Positions 40,574-52,963 of a DNA stretch of 64,000 nucleotides are shown in pieces. Under the pieces are notes generated by a model that had not been told where the DNA came from, ran no database searches, and saw nothing but the letters and a program-made list of their open reading frames with translations. Both the position numbers and the translations under genes were made by a program. Numbering within the stretch: position 1 is the stretch's first letter; every line of letters starts with the position of its first letter. The DNA is from Sipunculus nudus (taxonomy: Eukaryota; Annelida; Sipuncula; Golfingiida; Sipunculidae): the NCBI GenBank assembly GCA_026874595.1, contig CM049310.1:5582001-5646000 (forward strand). Reading direction: 5' to 3'.

Positions 40574-43035
40574 TTTAGCTCAGCTGACTTTCAGTCATGC
40601 TGGGCTATAGCGATGGGTCTTTGTCCGTCGTCCTTCCGTCTGTCCGTCCGGCCGGCCGTCCGGCCGTCCGGCCGGCCGGCCGTCCGTTAGCAGGGCACAA
40701 ATCGTAACCGTAGGGGCTAGGGCCATGAACCCTATGCAGTCTTAGAGGTTATAAAAAGATCTCCTTGCAAACCTGAAATTAGGTCACTGCGACCTATATT
40801 CTCGAAGTTATGGGGTGTGTTTGCACCCCCCCCCCCCCCCAGAAATAACTCTTTGAGACAAAATTTTCATCCCAAACCTTCCTTCTTTCACATACAGCTC
40901 ACCTACCAACAGGGTAAGAACCATAATTTTTTTTAGGTCAAAAGGTCAAAGGTCAAGGTCACAGGAGCCTCTTCTTTGAAAAACCTATGGATGCATTTTA
41001 AGCCAACCCTTTCATCCGATTTCTTTGATTTTTCACATATAGCTCACCTACTAAGTTGGAGAAGAATCCTATAGATTTTGAGGTCACAAGGTCAAAGGTC
41101 AGGGTCACAGGATCCACTTCTTTGAAAAAGTTGTGGACACATTTCAAGCTAGACTTTTCATTCCAAACCTTCCAGCACTGATATCGCTTCTCTGCCAACA
41201 GGGGAAAAGACCTGTTGATTTTGAGGTCAAAGGTCAAGTTCACAGCACCCACTTCTTGCGTGGAGTCATTTTCAGGCAAACTTTTCAATATGTACCTTCC
41301 ATCTGTCATATATGGCTTACCTACCAATAAGGGAAGAAGCCTATTGATGTTGAGGTCAAAAAGTCAAAGGTCAAGGTTGCAATATTTAATTGTTCTAAAT
41401 GCTTGTGAGCATATTTCAAGTGTAACTGTTCAACCCAAACCTTCAGTCTTTCACATATGCCACATCTATGCATCACTCAGTTTGACTCAAACTTCATATT
41501 TATGGGTCTTTTTGCTTGAATAAATAACTTATTGATTTTGGGGTCAGCTGGTCAGCAGGTTAAAGGTTGCAGGTCAAAGTTATTCACCCATTGGTTGCCA
41601 AGTAATTACACCAGATTTAAGTGGTTAGTAGTTACCCATCATTTAGAAAGAATCCAGTTGATATATGGGCAAAAGGCCAAGGTCATAGGTCAGGGATGTT
41701 CACAATTACTTATTTTATAGACCATCTCTATTTTTCTTGTATATATAACCATCCCACTCCAGCTGGTACATCTCCCTGTGTGGCTGTAATTGTGAGTGAC
41801 ACTGGTGACACATGACTCCCTTTTGTAACAGCCTATTAAGTGATAAGGCTCAGTGATAAGTACCTCGTTACTTCATAACAAAAACACTGTTGTCAGAATG
41901 CTTCAGCCAGGCATTAAGACTATGAGAGTATAGTATTAAGGTTTAGCTACTGATTTATAAGATGATGGGAACATTTTGCAGTTTATTTTATGGAATCCTA
42001 ACAATAAACTTAGTTTCCTAGATATCTGAATATTTTAATATATATCACCACATATAAAAGCAAGTGTTTGTTCTCATAATATGTGGATGTGTACCTTGAT
42101 TTAGGATGGCTTTTTGTTTTATTTCAAGACTCTTAGTCATGCTTTCTGCATTTCTTTTCTTTCAGGTTTGGCAGTTTACCTACCCTGCTGACCCCATTGA
42201 AAAGCAGAGTGATAATAAAAAATATTGGACTTACACTTTTTACAATTGCATATCTATAAATCTGATATGAGGGCCTGGACATGCCTTTTGAATTATTTTG
42301 GGCATTCATTACTGGATAATTTGCCCAAGTTTGGTCTCTTATTGAAGAATGTTGGATATCAAATGTCATACTTGTCAGAAATCCATAATGTCTGCCAGTT
42401 AGCCACCTTAGAAATTCTTTCTTCAGTGCAGTTTCAGTAATTTTTCTTTAATGTTTGGTCCGATTTAGAGAATGTTTGTTGTCTGATTTCAGACTTGTCA
42501 GAAGTCCAATATGGCCACCAGGCAACCATCTTTTAATTCCTTTTGATCATATTATCTCAAGAACAGTTAAAGTGAATGCAGTTGGATGTATATTTATGTA
42601 ATCTTGTAAAGGATTGGGTCAAATATTTCTGAATAAATATTACCATCATTTATAAAAGTGCAGTACAGTTGGCTTGAATAAAAATTCATACAGAAGCACC
42701 TGTTTCTCAATAATTCTTGCATGTATTTCCTTGATTTTTGCTATATATTTTGATCTTTTATTTTCCCTTTGTGGTGTTCCTTTGAGACTGACAGGTTTCA
42801 AGCAAGCTGTTGGAATAGTTCCTGATAGCTTAACAATCATGCATTTCCCTCAGACCATCAATTCACTGTGTTTTAACCAGACATAGGTGATATATATTTC
42901 TGGTGTCATAGAAAATTTTCAACAAATTGGCAAATTGGTTCTTCAAAATTTGACTGGAAGTTGTGAATTTCAGTCCATGATGTCACAGGTCATGCTTGGC
43001 AGCTGAGCGTCATGACCCATGGGTCACTTGTTTTT
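40574..43035 (+). repeat. ~2.4 kb mollusc-type interspersed repeat with GGTCA tandem units
   Basis: Begins ttagctcagctgactttcag, has a (GTCC/GGCC)n-rich block at 40627-40687, then about five degenerate ~140 bp units, each with an AGGTCA cluster (40935-40961, 41081-41107, 41224-41236, 41353-41376, and weaker at 41670), and ends catgacccatgggtcacttg. The ends are imperfectly inverted (gctcagctg...catgc near the start, gcatg...cagctgagc near 42990). No intact coding frame. The family assignment comes from general familiarity with bivalve genomes, not a search. Confidence 0.65.
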
Positions 43036-44710
43036 AACCTTATACTTAATTGTAATATATTTGAAATGTGTCACACAGACAAGTGTGTGTGTGTGTGTGT
43101 GTTTATAAAAAAATGTTGGATTATCCTTCCATCAGAGTCATCCCTTTCCTTTTGAAGATAAATTGACGCCACTGGTAACCAGTGAGATCAGTTTTCCATG
43201 TTTGAAAAAAAAATCCTTCTTGCGTCTGCTTTATAAAGTGAATTAAATAATATGTATGTCTCATGGCAGACAAATTTTGAATTTAGGGTTCATGTTTTCT
43301 CATTTCCAGGTAAGTAATTCATTTCCAAATTGAATTAGTGTGTAAATGTTATTAAAGTAGAGTATGTCAGTTATTATATCATCATAGTAACAATTACACT
43401 CTCATTTTGCTAAATGTGGTCTGAAAGGTAGACTACTATATACATGGCCAATTGTGGTCGTCCGATCAGTAATAATATTTTCATGTCTTTAAAAGTGTAA
43501 GCGCAGCAAATATTGTGTTGGCGACGGTTAACTCTAAATTCTGTATATTTTGTTATTCTGCATAATTCTGTATGCCGAGTGTTTTCATATATACCGTAAA
43601 CATTCGAGTTGCGTTTTAATTGAATATATGACTTGGCAGACAATCTGGAACTGCATGTACGGTTCTTGTTCTCTCATGTTCCAGTATTAAAACGTGTAAA
43701 GCACATTCTGTGTTTGTGTTTGAGATCAAGAGACATATGTTCGGCCACAACCCTAGTGTGATAACTACATATATATACATATATACTGTTCTATTGCAAA
43801 GGATTATAGTCAGATAGAAGTACATTAATGTGTATCAAAAGAGTTGGCTAAATCTTATATATAGTTGATTTTACACATGGGTGGAGTTTCAGGACATTGA
43901 TCAGAACAGAGTTACTTTGATAAGAATGTAACAATTATGTGTGTGTTAGCATGCCTCATCTATTTTACGTATGTTTGCGTAGTACGTATACGGTGAGTGA
44001 TAATTTGGCTATGATCTATTTCTATAAACGCCCTGGTGATATCTTTATCATGACGTTGAGGGATGGTCAGCCACGTCACGTATTGTCATTGTGATATGCA
44101 CCGAGTCACATGACCAGAGGACAACTAATAAATGACAATGAGCAGGCCAAAGTAACTAAATTATTGATTAACATAATCTGCTTAAAAAATCCGATTATCA
44201 TGACCTATGCCCTGATGGTTATCTGATTTGCTTCCCCGGTCCACTGGACTGTCATTTAGTATTTGTAATAATTGTTCCTCCGTCTCGAGGTATCTTTTCC
44301 CATGGTTGGTTGGTGAGTTGGTTGATTGGTTTGTCTGCATGTTAGCAACATGCCTGTCAGCGACATGTTATAACCATTATTAAATATATATTGAGAATAG
44401 GGTAATACCCTAGAACCTATCCAATGAAGTTATAGATAATCTGGATTACTGCAGGTAATATGTTTTTTTTTTATTCAAATTTGACACGGGGCGATTCCTT
44501 TGTCCCCGGGTAGGGCCGCCCGATTCATAGGTATCAGGGGTGGCATCTATTCAGCAACTGACCACGTGAATCCCTGTTACTCAAGCGTGACACTGTAAAA
44601 CACCATCAAGTTTGATTAGGGAGGTTCCTGACGGGGTATACAAGTATTCGAACGACTATTCACATCTATAGTTGTATGTTTATTCTTTCTTATATTGTTA
44701 TAGCTATCAT
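43036..44710. other. non-coding region
   Basis: A short (GT)n at ~43084-43101. No gene recognised. Confidence 0.4.
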
Positions 44711-44985
44711 AATTACCTCCGCCGTGTGGCAGAGGTTATGTTTTTAGTGGCGTTGGTTTGTTTGTTAGCAACATTACACAAAAAGTTATCAACGGATTTT
44801 GATGAAATTTTCAGGATAGCTCGGCAATGATACAAGGAACATTGATTATTCATAAGGATTGATTCAGATCACCATCTGGATCAAAGATTTTTTAAAGGAA
44901 AAATGCTGTATTTCGGACAATTCTATATGTGGGTTATGAGCTACCTTGGCGGAGGTCTGCGCTCTCTGAGTGCAAATTTCTAGTT
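44711..44985 (+). repeat. MITE-like element ('cctccgcc' family)
   Basis: Starts aattacctccgccgtgtggc and ends gctctctgagtgcaaattt + ctagtt. ACCTCCGCC near the left end (44715-44723) is inverted as GGCGGAGGT near 44949. A truncated relative lies at 1590-1754. No coding capacity. Confidence 0.65.
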
Positions 44986-46874
44986 ATTATTGCTATAGTT
45001 AAAACCATCACTGACCCTTATAATGGGGATAATCTTGCCAACATTATGTGCGCGAGCGTAGGTGCGTGCTTGTGTGTGTTCGTGTATGCGCTGAACATTT
45101 GCAGGAAAGATCATAATTTGCAAAACTATTTATTTAACCCCAACCCCGTGATATTTATATTATTTTTCCGACATCCAATACGTGGAAGCCATTGGTTTCA
45201 TGAAATCACGGTTTGCTTACACGCGGTGTTACAACAGGTTAATCCTAAGTTACCGTAATAAACCGTAATCCTATATACGTCACGTAAGTGGCAGCGGCAC
45301 TCGGGTCAATTCAATCATAATGTCCTAATAGTGTTACTGAACCTATTGATTACACTCTTTATATGAAATTCAATTGGTAATAATGAATGATTTGTGAACC
45401 TATTTATAGATCCTAGCTAATCTTCACTGTATGTCGAGGTTCCACATATCCTTCGGCGCGCTGACGTGTACAACCGTGTTTACTCAAATTTATGAATGAA
45501 ATGCCCGATATAACCGTATACTATGTCATATATAGTTGATATAGATTCCTACAACCGTGAAAACTGTGATGAGTTAACATGGAATAACAAAAGTAAACAA
45601 CCGGCTACCTATTTGCAAACAAGGGACGGATTCAGGAATATATAAAATAGTTTCGTTTAAAAATTAGTCACTTTGAAAACACTCTGACAAATCAAATTGA
45701 ATATTACTAAATTTTAACCTTCAAATTTGAATTAAATGATCAAAATGTGCACAAAGCCTATATGTTATATATATACACTAAAACAGATTCCACAGATGAA
45801 GGGTGGGATGAAGTAATCTTCCTACTATATATATAGATATGGCTAATTCATCGGCAAGTCATTCTACATGCTGACCAAAACTGGTTCTAAATGGCAATGC
45901 TTTAAAAGTGACCAAGAAAGTGCTTTAAAAACTCCATCAGAATTTTGATTTATTGAAGTAATATAAACTTTCTAACAGTCATTCACGTTTAAGACAGCAG
46001 GAATTTCTACCTCCTGGCATTAAGGACTCATAATAAGATAAAAATGAGAAATAAAAACAACAGCTTGTGAACTAAAACAGTTGTAAGCACGAGTATACTT
46101 CACGCCGAATAGTGGGTTTACAGCCGTAGTGGGTTTACAGCCGTAGTGGGTTTACAGCCGTAGTGGGCTTACAGCCCCAGTAAAACGATGTACATTTCCT
46201 CGTGTACACATCGAAATATATAAAATCCCCAACATGTCAATGACACGGCCTAATTTTCCGGGTATTTTTCATTCATTTAGCAATTGATCTGAATAAAACT
46301 ATGACGGAACAGTCTTCATGTGCCACACACATAACGTCCAACTAGCAGTGTCAATAAGTACATTATCTGTGCAGAGTTACCAAACATTTGACATGGCTGC
46401 CAAACACGCACGTGTCTACGTAGAAGAGTGAGTAGAGAAGAAAAAAAAACACAGACAACAAACTATGGCTTATAAATGAAAATAGACAAATAATCGGTTC
46501 ATAATGATGATGATGATGATGATAACTTCGCAAAATGCGAATCCCCTTACTCAACTAAAAATAAATAAAAAGAAACGAAAACGAGAACCCATTACGAAAA
46601 ACGAAAAGATATAGTCCTAATTTTTCATTCCTGTATGTATTCCTCCGCGCGGGCACCCGTTTTGCGCGACCCGAATCCATCCCTGTACATCATTTGAGAG
46701 ATGTTTTTGGCGGACAAAACCTTTCTTACACCCTGGTTTGGCCTGGTCCGGTTCTTTTCCGTGGACTCTAATCAATTGCTAGTGGCTACCACCAAAACAC
46801 AATAATCATAAACTCTCCAGCAGCTAGATAAATATATGTTTGTTGATCCTGCACCAAGGCAACGTGGTTCGCCG
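44986..46874. other. non-coding region with a 17 bp tandem repeat
   Basis: Four head-to-tail copies of tagtgggtttacagccg at 46110-46177, the last with two changes. A (ATG)n-type run lies at ~46502-46522. No gene recognised. Confidence 0.5.
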
Positions 46875-46988
46875 TTTAAAGCCCGTACTCCTGTACGCTC
46901 CCGTGTGGTCTGACCATAATAGCGCTCGACATTGATACTTCTGTTGTACAACTTGAGAAGCGAACATCCACTGCACGGAACTTAAAAG
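46875..46988 (+). promoter_or_regulatory. candidate promoter and non-coding first exon for EF-hand methyltransferase 2
   Basis: TTTAAA at 46875-46880 is followed 113 bp later by a donor CTTAAAAG/GTGAGT (exon end 46988). The layout mirrors the candidate at 12676-12784 (108 bp between TTTAAAA and donor). The methyltransferase 2 CDS, about 6 kb downstream on the same strand, also needs a 5' UTR exon. The link is inferred. Confidence 0.25.
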
Positions 46989-47439
46989 GTGAGTTGTACG
47001 ATATCTCCTGTCACTTGTATACAGAACTATACATACACACAAAGAGACACACTGTACCCCAGAGCTGAAAGTGAAAGAAAACTTTCTTGAATGAAAGGGA
47101 GGGAGGGTGGAATTATAATTATCATTTAAACTATAGAGAAATATTAAAAGTACTCCAGTGACCGACCGTTTTTGTCAGTAGTTCCCAATGTAAAAGTAAA
47201 ACATGATGTGAATACTGCTATTACTGTTCCAACCATTCATATGACGCATATATATTCCTATAGCATTCCGAATAAACAGGTAAATATTTTGCAAGGATAT
47301 GTAGACCTTTTTTAACAGGATAGATCCATTCATGGCCTGTTGGTGACACTGTCTATTGAATTATACTGAAGGTAATCCATACGATAAGATTATATTTTTA
47401 TAAGCCTTCTGGATTTCAGGTTTTATATGCATGGGGTTA
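46989..47439. other. non-coding region
   Basis: Nothing supported. Confidence 0.4.
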
Positions 47440-47602
47440 GGAAAAAATCAAGAAGTCATAACCTGTCGTTAAGACATTTAGAGCGAATCTCTGAGGTTCT
47501 ATAACGACATTACACCATCATGCCATGGAGGCACCAGCGGGCCTAGAACCAGGGACCTCCAGCTCTGACGTCTCACGCCTTAACCACCAGGCTACGTCCT
47601 TC
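47440..47602 (-). mobile_element. tRNA-derived SINE
   Basis: On the minus strand the head starts GGACGTAGCC and contains a pol III A box TAGCCTGGTGGTTAAGGC (47577-47594) and a B box GGTTCTAGGCC (47540-47550), spaced as in a tRNA. A body follows with an inverted pair (tgtcgttat / ttaacgaca) and ends toward a T-rich stretch. Acceptor-stem pairing and the anticodon arm are not convincing, so this is a SINE, not a tRNA gene. Confidence 0.65.
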
Positions 47603-50600
47603 CCAGGACATGTAGACCTAGGAAAATTTACTATTAACCGGCAATCTTATCAAAATCCAACATAACATCTCAAATACGCCAGCGAAAGCTGAACTCCCTC
47701 TCTAATTAGAAATATAAGAACACTCCCTGTAAATATAAAACGGAACATTTATAGAGCTAGTACAAAAAACGAGTAATGTATTCGAGCTGAAACACAATGT
47801 CATTGAGGAAAACGTATTTCGGCCATATTATATGAATTTACTAAATTCCCACGCCCATGCTCACATTATTCATAGTATTTTAGGCCTATCTGAGACATTG
47901 ACCATTGTTATCGGTCTATAAATTGTATCTTGGATGGACACTTTCTGTAAAATCACTTGACGTAGACTTTATTGGCTCCGCCAGTAGAGAGTTATTCACT
48001 TTAAAATATTATTGTAAATATCATATTGTATCATTGTATGAAAATTCAATGCGATATAGACATTTAACCTTTCAAGCTTTAAGTAACCCGAAAAAGGAAA
48101 CATAAAACTTAACAAAGCAGATATGCATACAATACAGTATACTTCTACACGGATACATTATTTAAACTATATAAAACTTTTTCAACGATAAAGCTTTGTA
48201 TGACAAGATCCTTCCTATCGCCATTTCGTGTGCGCTGTATATTTTTAACGTTTGTGTTTATATAGTAGGTACCGTATAGGGTTGAGTGTATCACGGGTAT
48301 GCATGTAGCATGCCCGCATCAATGTATCCATTGATAAGATGTTGTAAAGTAGGGCTGCGACATGGACATTGTCTCTTCATTATCAGGAGTTCTTGACCTC
48401 TCCACGCCCGGAGCGATCACCTGGCGGAGACAACAATCGTCTGCTTAAGGTCACGTGTACCGGTAAACATGCAGGGGATTGTAATTTGTTAATGTTATTA
48501 TATACTAGTAAGGCATCAATCTCTATACTCTATATCACGTTCACTTAATGATAACCGGTCTCCTAAATTTACAGGTGATCTATGTACATGACTGCAGTGT
48601 TAACGTTCATGGCTGACATTTAACCTTTCACATATGACCTCAATTTAACCTTCCCCGTCGACTTGGTAACCGACGCATATTTCATCCCTAGTTGGAACTG
48701 TGATCGGAGCACCTAGGGAGCTATCATGAATTGGGATAAGCCGCATTCCACATAAGATAATTATCATTAGCCCTGATTCTCCAGTACTTCAGGTGCACTC
48801 GGCGCCCATAAACTAGAGATATTATGACTGTTACTGTGAAAAAAAATAATGTGAAGCACTTGCAACACCCCCCCCCCCCCCCGCCTCTCAACCAACGACC
48901 TTTTTCAGACGATTTTTATGCATGACACGCGTCGACCCCTCCCTGGATCGCCGCCTGAAGTTCCACCATATATAATTATTATAAGTATATTGTCTAAATA
49001 TTACAAATAATTTGAAAGAAATGTTTGATTAAGAAGAAATTAGCTTAGTAATATATGCAAGTTTAATGATGCAAGTTTAAACATAAACCACAAACTATAG
49101 TTACGATTAAAAGGTGAAATCTTGGCTACCCCTGTGACTATAGGCATTGTAAAATTTCTGAATGATCCTCAACCCCTTATTTAAACGCAGAAGTCTTAGA
49201 AAAAAGACACAATTATCATTTAGACGGTTAAATTCGGACGGGAATGAATCCGTCTATGACTTCACAATTTAAACTCGACTCGCTTTACAGAGGAAATCAA
49301 CTCTAATGGTTATCAAAATGTTAAATGTTATCTGAAGCTTATTCAAATGCATGGCCATATTTATCGCCAGTGGTCGGTCTTAAGTCGTCTAAATTTATGC
49401 CCATACAACCACAACTCCCTGTGGTTTGAAAACTTCATGTTTAATCACAGAATACATTTTTCAAGACCAATTTACTTACACATGAACAATAAGATCAATG
49501 TATTTAATTCACAGATAACTTCGTCATTGATGATATTTTTTTTCATAAATCAGGGTATGATTTGCTTTATTACTTATAATTGGAACATTAGGGCCAGGGT
49601 AGTATTGTTTCTTATAAAGCTGTAACCATGTTAAAGGGCATAGGGTTAAAGATAAAGGGTCAGCTTTATAACTCGTTTATGGACTTGTTTGGACCTGACT
49701 GACCACGTATACTACACAAGTATATATAGAAGCACTAACAGGTATTTATGGCAGTTACCTTTTATTCAGATGTATATACGGCAGTTACCAGTCACACAGG
49801 TAAGACACACCATAAGGCAATGGAATGACCCGGGTTTTGGGGTCACCTTACACTACATAGTCCGTGGTACAATGAAAATACAGCTCGAAAGCGTCCTCAT
49901 TTGTCCAGTATCTCTCTGTGAAGTGCCGTTCTCGTCCACCCACACCCTTGGTCAGAACTCCTGTAGTACAACACAAGTGGCAATCAAAATGATACCATTT
50001 AGACCACAAAGGCTGGTGTCGGCACTATACAGGCCCTTAATGAGATCTGTATAAAGGTAAAACTTGTGGCCCGCGGTGTCACTGGGGCAGAACCTTTTAT
50101 TATAGAATAAAATAGACTAATTCAGTGTCCAGGATACCAAACCCATCGTGAAGAAACAACCAACTGGTATTTCTTTCAGGCATTTTGATATATTTTACTT
50201 ATGTAAGTACACCTTTTACTTTGAATACCCTCAACCTTCACGATAATATTGTTGGATAACTCAATCCGCAGGGTTGTTTTCATTTTTTATAAAGTGCATG
50301 GTCTAAATATTAAATGATGGTATTTACTAGTAGTATGAAAGGAAAGTGGGTAAAACAGATATACATTATACATAAATACAACTGCAAACACATATATTAT
50401 TTACAAACAAGAAAGAACAAACATTCCTGCATAGTTATAAAAACGTTTGGACAAACGTGATTTTAAGTTATAGAGCCACAGGGAAAGAAAAAGACATATC
50501 TAAATAAATCCACGATTTAATAGTATCAAATAAGTAAATTTATCGACGTAAGTGAGATAAAAGCTAATCCACATTTCCCCTGAACACATACAATCTGTGT

Positions 50601-52963
50601 AAATGATATCGACTAAAATTACATGTGTGTGCGTGTTGGTGTGAGGGAGTAGGTTTGTGTGTGTGTGAGAGAGACACACACAGACAGACAAACAGACAGA
50701 AGGACACAGACAGACAGAGGTGCGCTGACTTGGATTTCTCTTGCGTGCTAAGAGTAACCTCGATACGTGCAACATGTCACAATGACGTCATGCAAAATGG
50801 CGCGAAACCTTTGCGCGTAGCAACGAACTGTTTGTATACACATATTTTTATCGGCTGCTAGAATACGCTCTCCTGTAAAGGAGGGCGAGACGGAATTGGC
50901 GTGAGAAGCCGCTATATAGTCCACATAAACGGCCTTTTTTCTTTCACGGAATCTTTTCCGTTACATTTCTTGAGCTTGGCCTTCACCCTCGAATGAGCAC
51001 TGCATTTGTTACTTTCCCATAAGTCAAATAATACGCCCAGAACAACACAGCAATCATTAATAAAGCATCACACAAGACATCCGTTGATGAGAACCAGCTA
51101 AAGAAATTTTCTTCAACACAATATAATTAAAAATTATGAAGAAAAAAATCTGCCTCAAGAGCATTTGCATTGGGTATTGTGTTTTAGTTTGTTTGATGAA
51201 TAAAGTGAGAATTCCATAGTTGTAATGTAATTCCTTAAGATACATTTTTAAGATTTAAGTATCGAAATACAAAAATCAAAAGTAAATCATATGTTTTAAG
51301 TAGATTATAGTTCTTTCTTGGAATGCTATCGATACTGTCAGTATATTATGCATGTGGAGTTCAGATGAATCGCCTTTTTTATATTAGAATAGCCGATCAC
51401 CTGCAATTGATATGAACGGTTACTGTAGTTACCTTTTTAAGGGCTGTATGCATTCCATGTCTTTATATATGTCAGCAGTTTTTTCAAATATTATATAAAT
51501 CTCAAAGTGTGTCTCCAAGTTAGCGTCATCAATTAGTATGTTACATAGAAAGTGTACAAATCGATGAAACGTAGCTGGTGGTAATGACAACGTGCATACT
51601 ATTTGCCATCAACCTGTTAGTAAGGTCGATAACAGAATGAGAATGCTATATATTGACGATATGATTATGACAGCTAATAGCTGTGGTGGTATTAGATCCA
51701 ATAGACCTTTCCAACTACACTACTGACAACTGCCGGCGGCGATCGACATTGAGTGTTTGAGTCCGTTATCTTATCATACATCAGTTGATGAATACCTGAC
51801 ACACCTACCTTATCTTTATCGGCGATGTTCTTGTTGTAGTTTAAAGTTTATATTGCACTTTGGACCCTCAAACATAATGGAGTCTGCCAAGGCAGTGCAA
51901 ACTGACGCGAGTTTCCATGGTTTTGGATGGGTCAACGACCTTCGTTTTGTGCTCTTGTGGTGTAATTTATAATTTTGTTAACGTTTGAATCTCGTCCATA
52001 TTTACCTTGCTCATGGCCACATAAATTATCCTGTTCTGGTTGTTATATGAAGTGACAATCTCTTAGGTCGTTGTGGGTATAATGCAGGTTGTCAATACAA
52101 GCGGTGATTGTGCGAAAACGCCAGTAGGGCACAAGGTTTAATCGAAACCCTTGGGTGTTTGAGCAGCATTTGTTCCAATATGTTTCACACGGAAAGTAAG
52201 CTCCCCTACATGGCAGAATAATCCCTTAACACCAGTGTCAATACCGGTACATGATAGAGTACGACTCTGTCACAAACAATATCTGTGCAAGTTACCTCAC
52301 AGCCAGGACCGACGCTATAAATGTCCCTTTTCAGTCATGATGCCTCTTATCAAAGAAGTACATTTGTCCGTATAGGTCAATATTTACGCTTGGTATTTCA
52401 CTGTTGTGACGCCAGGTGTCCCTTCAAACATTTCCATTGAGCACCTTGAACCTTTTCTTTTACAGCGCGGCAACGCTAGCTATTGCTGTCACACCTATTA
52501 TGACGCATGTTATCCCTGAAGGTCAATAAAAAGATAAACCCCTTCCAACCTCTGGCAAAGGTACTATTATTACCGGTATGTCCAAAAATAATTAATTGCA
52601 GGTAACCCGGTTCAAAATCGCCACCTTTTTTACATATAAGGAACACCTGATTGCAAACTGTTTCCCCAGCAATATTGATTTCAGTTTCATTTTCTTAAAT
52701 TAACAATTGATTTTTAACATCAGAGCTCATATTTTAGCCGAATAGATTCAAACCAATTATATCGAATACTATATCTACTTTGTATAAAATTATGAATGTG
52801 CTTGTCACACAAACCAATCTATATTTTTAAAATCATGAGTATATGAAACCGATTATTTGTAACGCGAATTGGAAACTGTATTCATAATAACATGAACAAG
52901 CCACATCTGTTAATTATTATTTATGATAGCAAATGCGAATAATTGTTTTCTTTCATTTACAGC
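47603..52963. other. non-coding region, presumed 5' intron of methyltransferase 2
   Basis: A poly-C run at ~48869-48882, (GT/GA/CA)-rich text at 50615-50720 and a CRE-like TGACGTCA near 50783 are the only landmarks. The 49689-50054 frame (121 codons) has no recognisable domain and is not called a gene. Confidence 0.4.

Noticed and set aside
49689-50054. 121-codon plus-strand open frame
   Set aside because: No domain, no splice sites and no composition shift; compatible with chance in 64 kb.
52943-52963. N-terminal extension MFSFIYS of methyltransferase 2
   Set aside because: It lies inside a polypyrimidine tract ending in an acceptor AG; copy 1 starts at the equivalent of ATG 52964.
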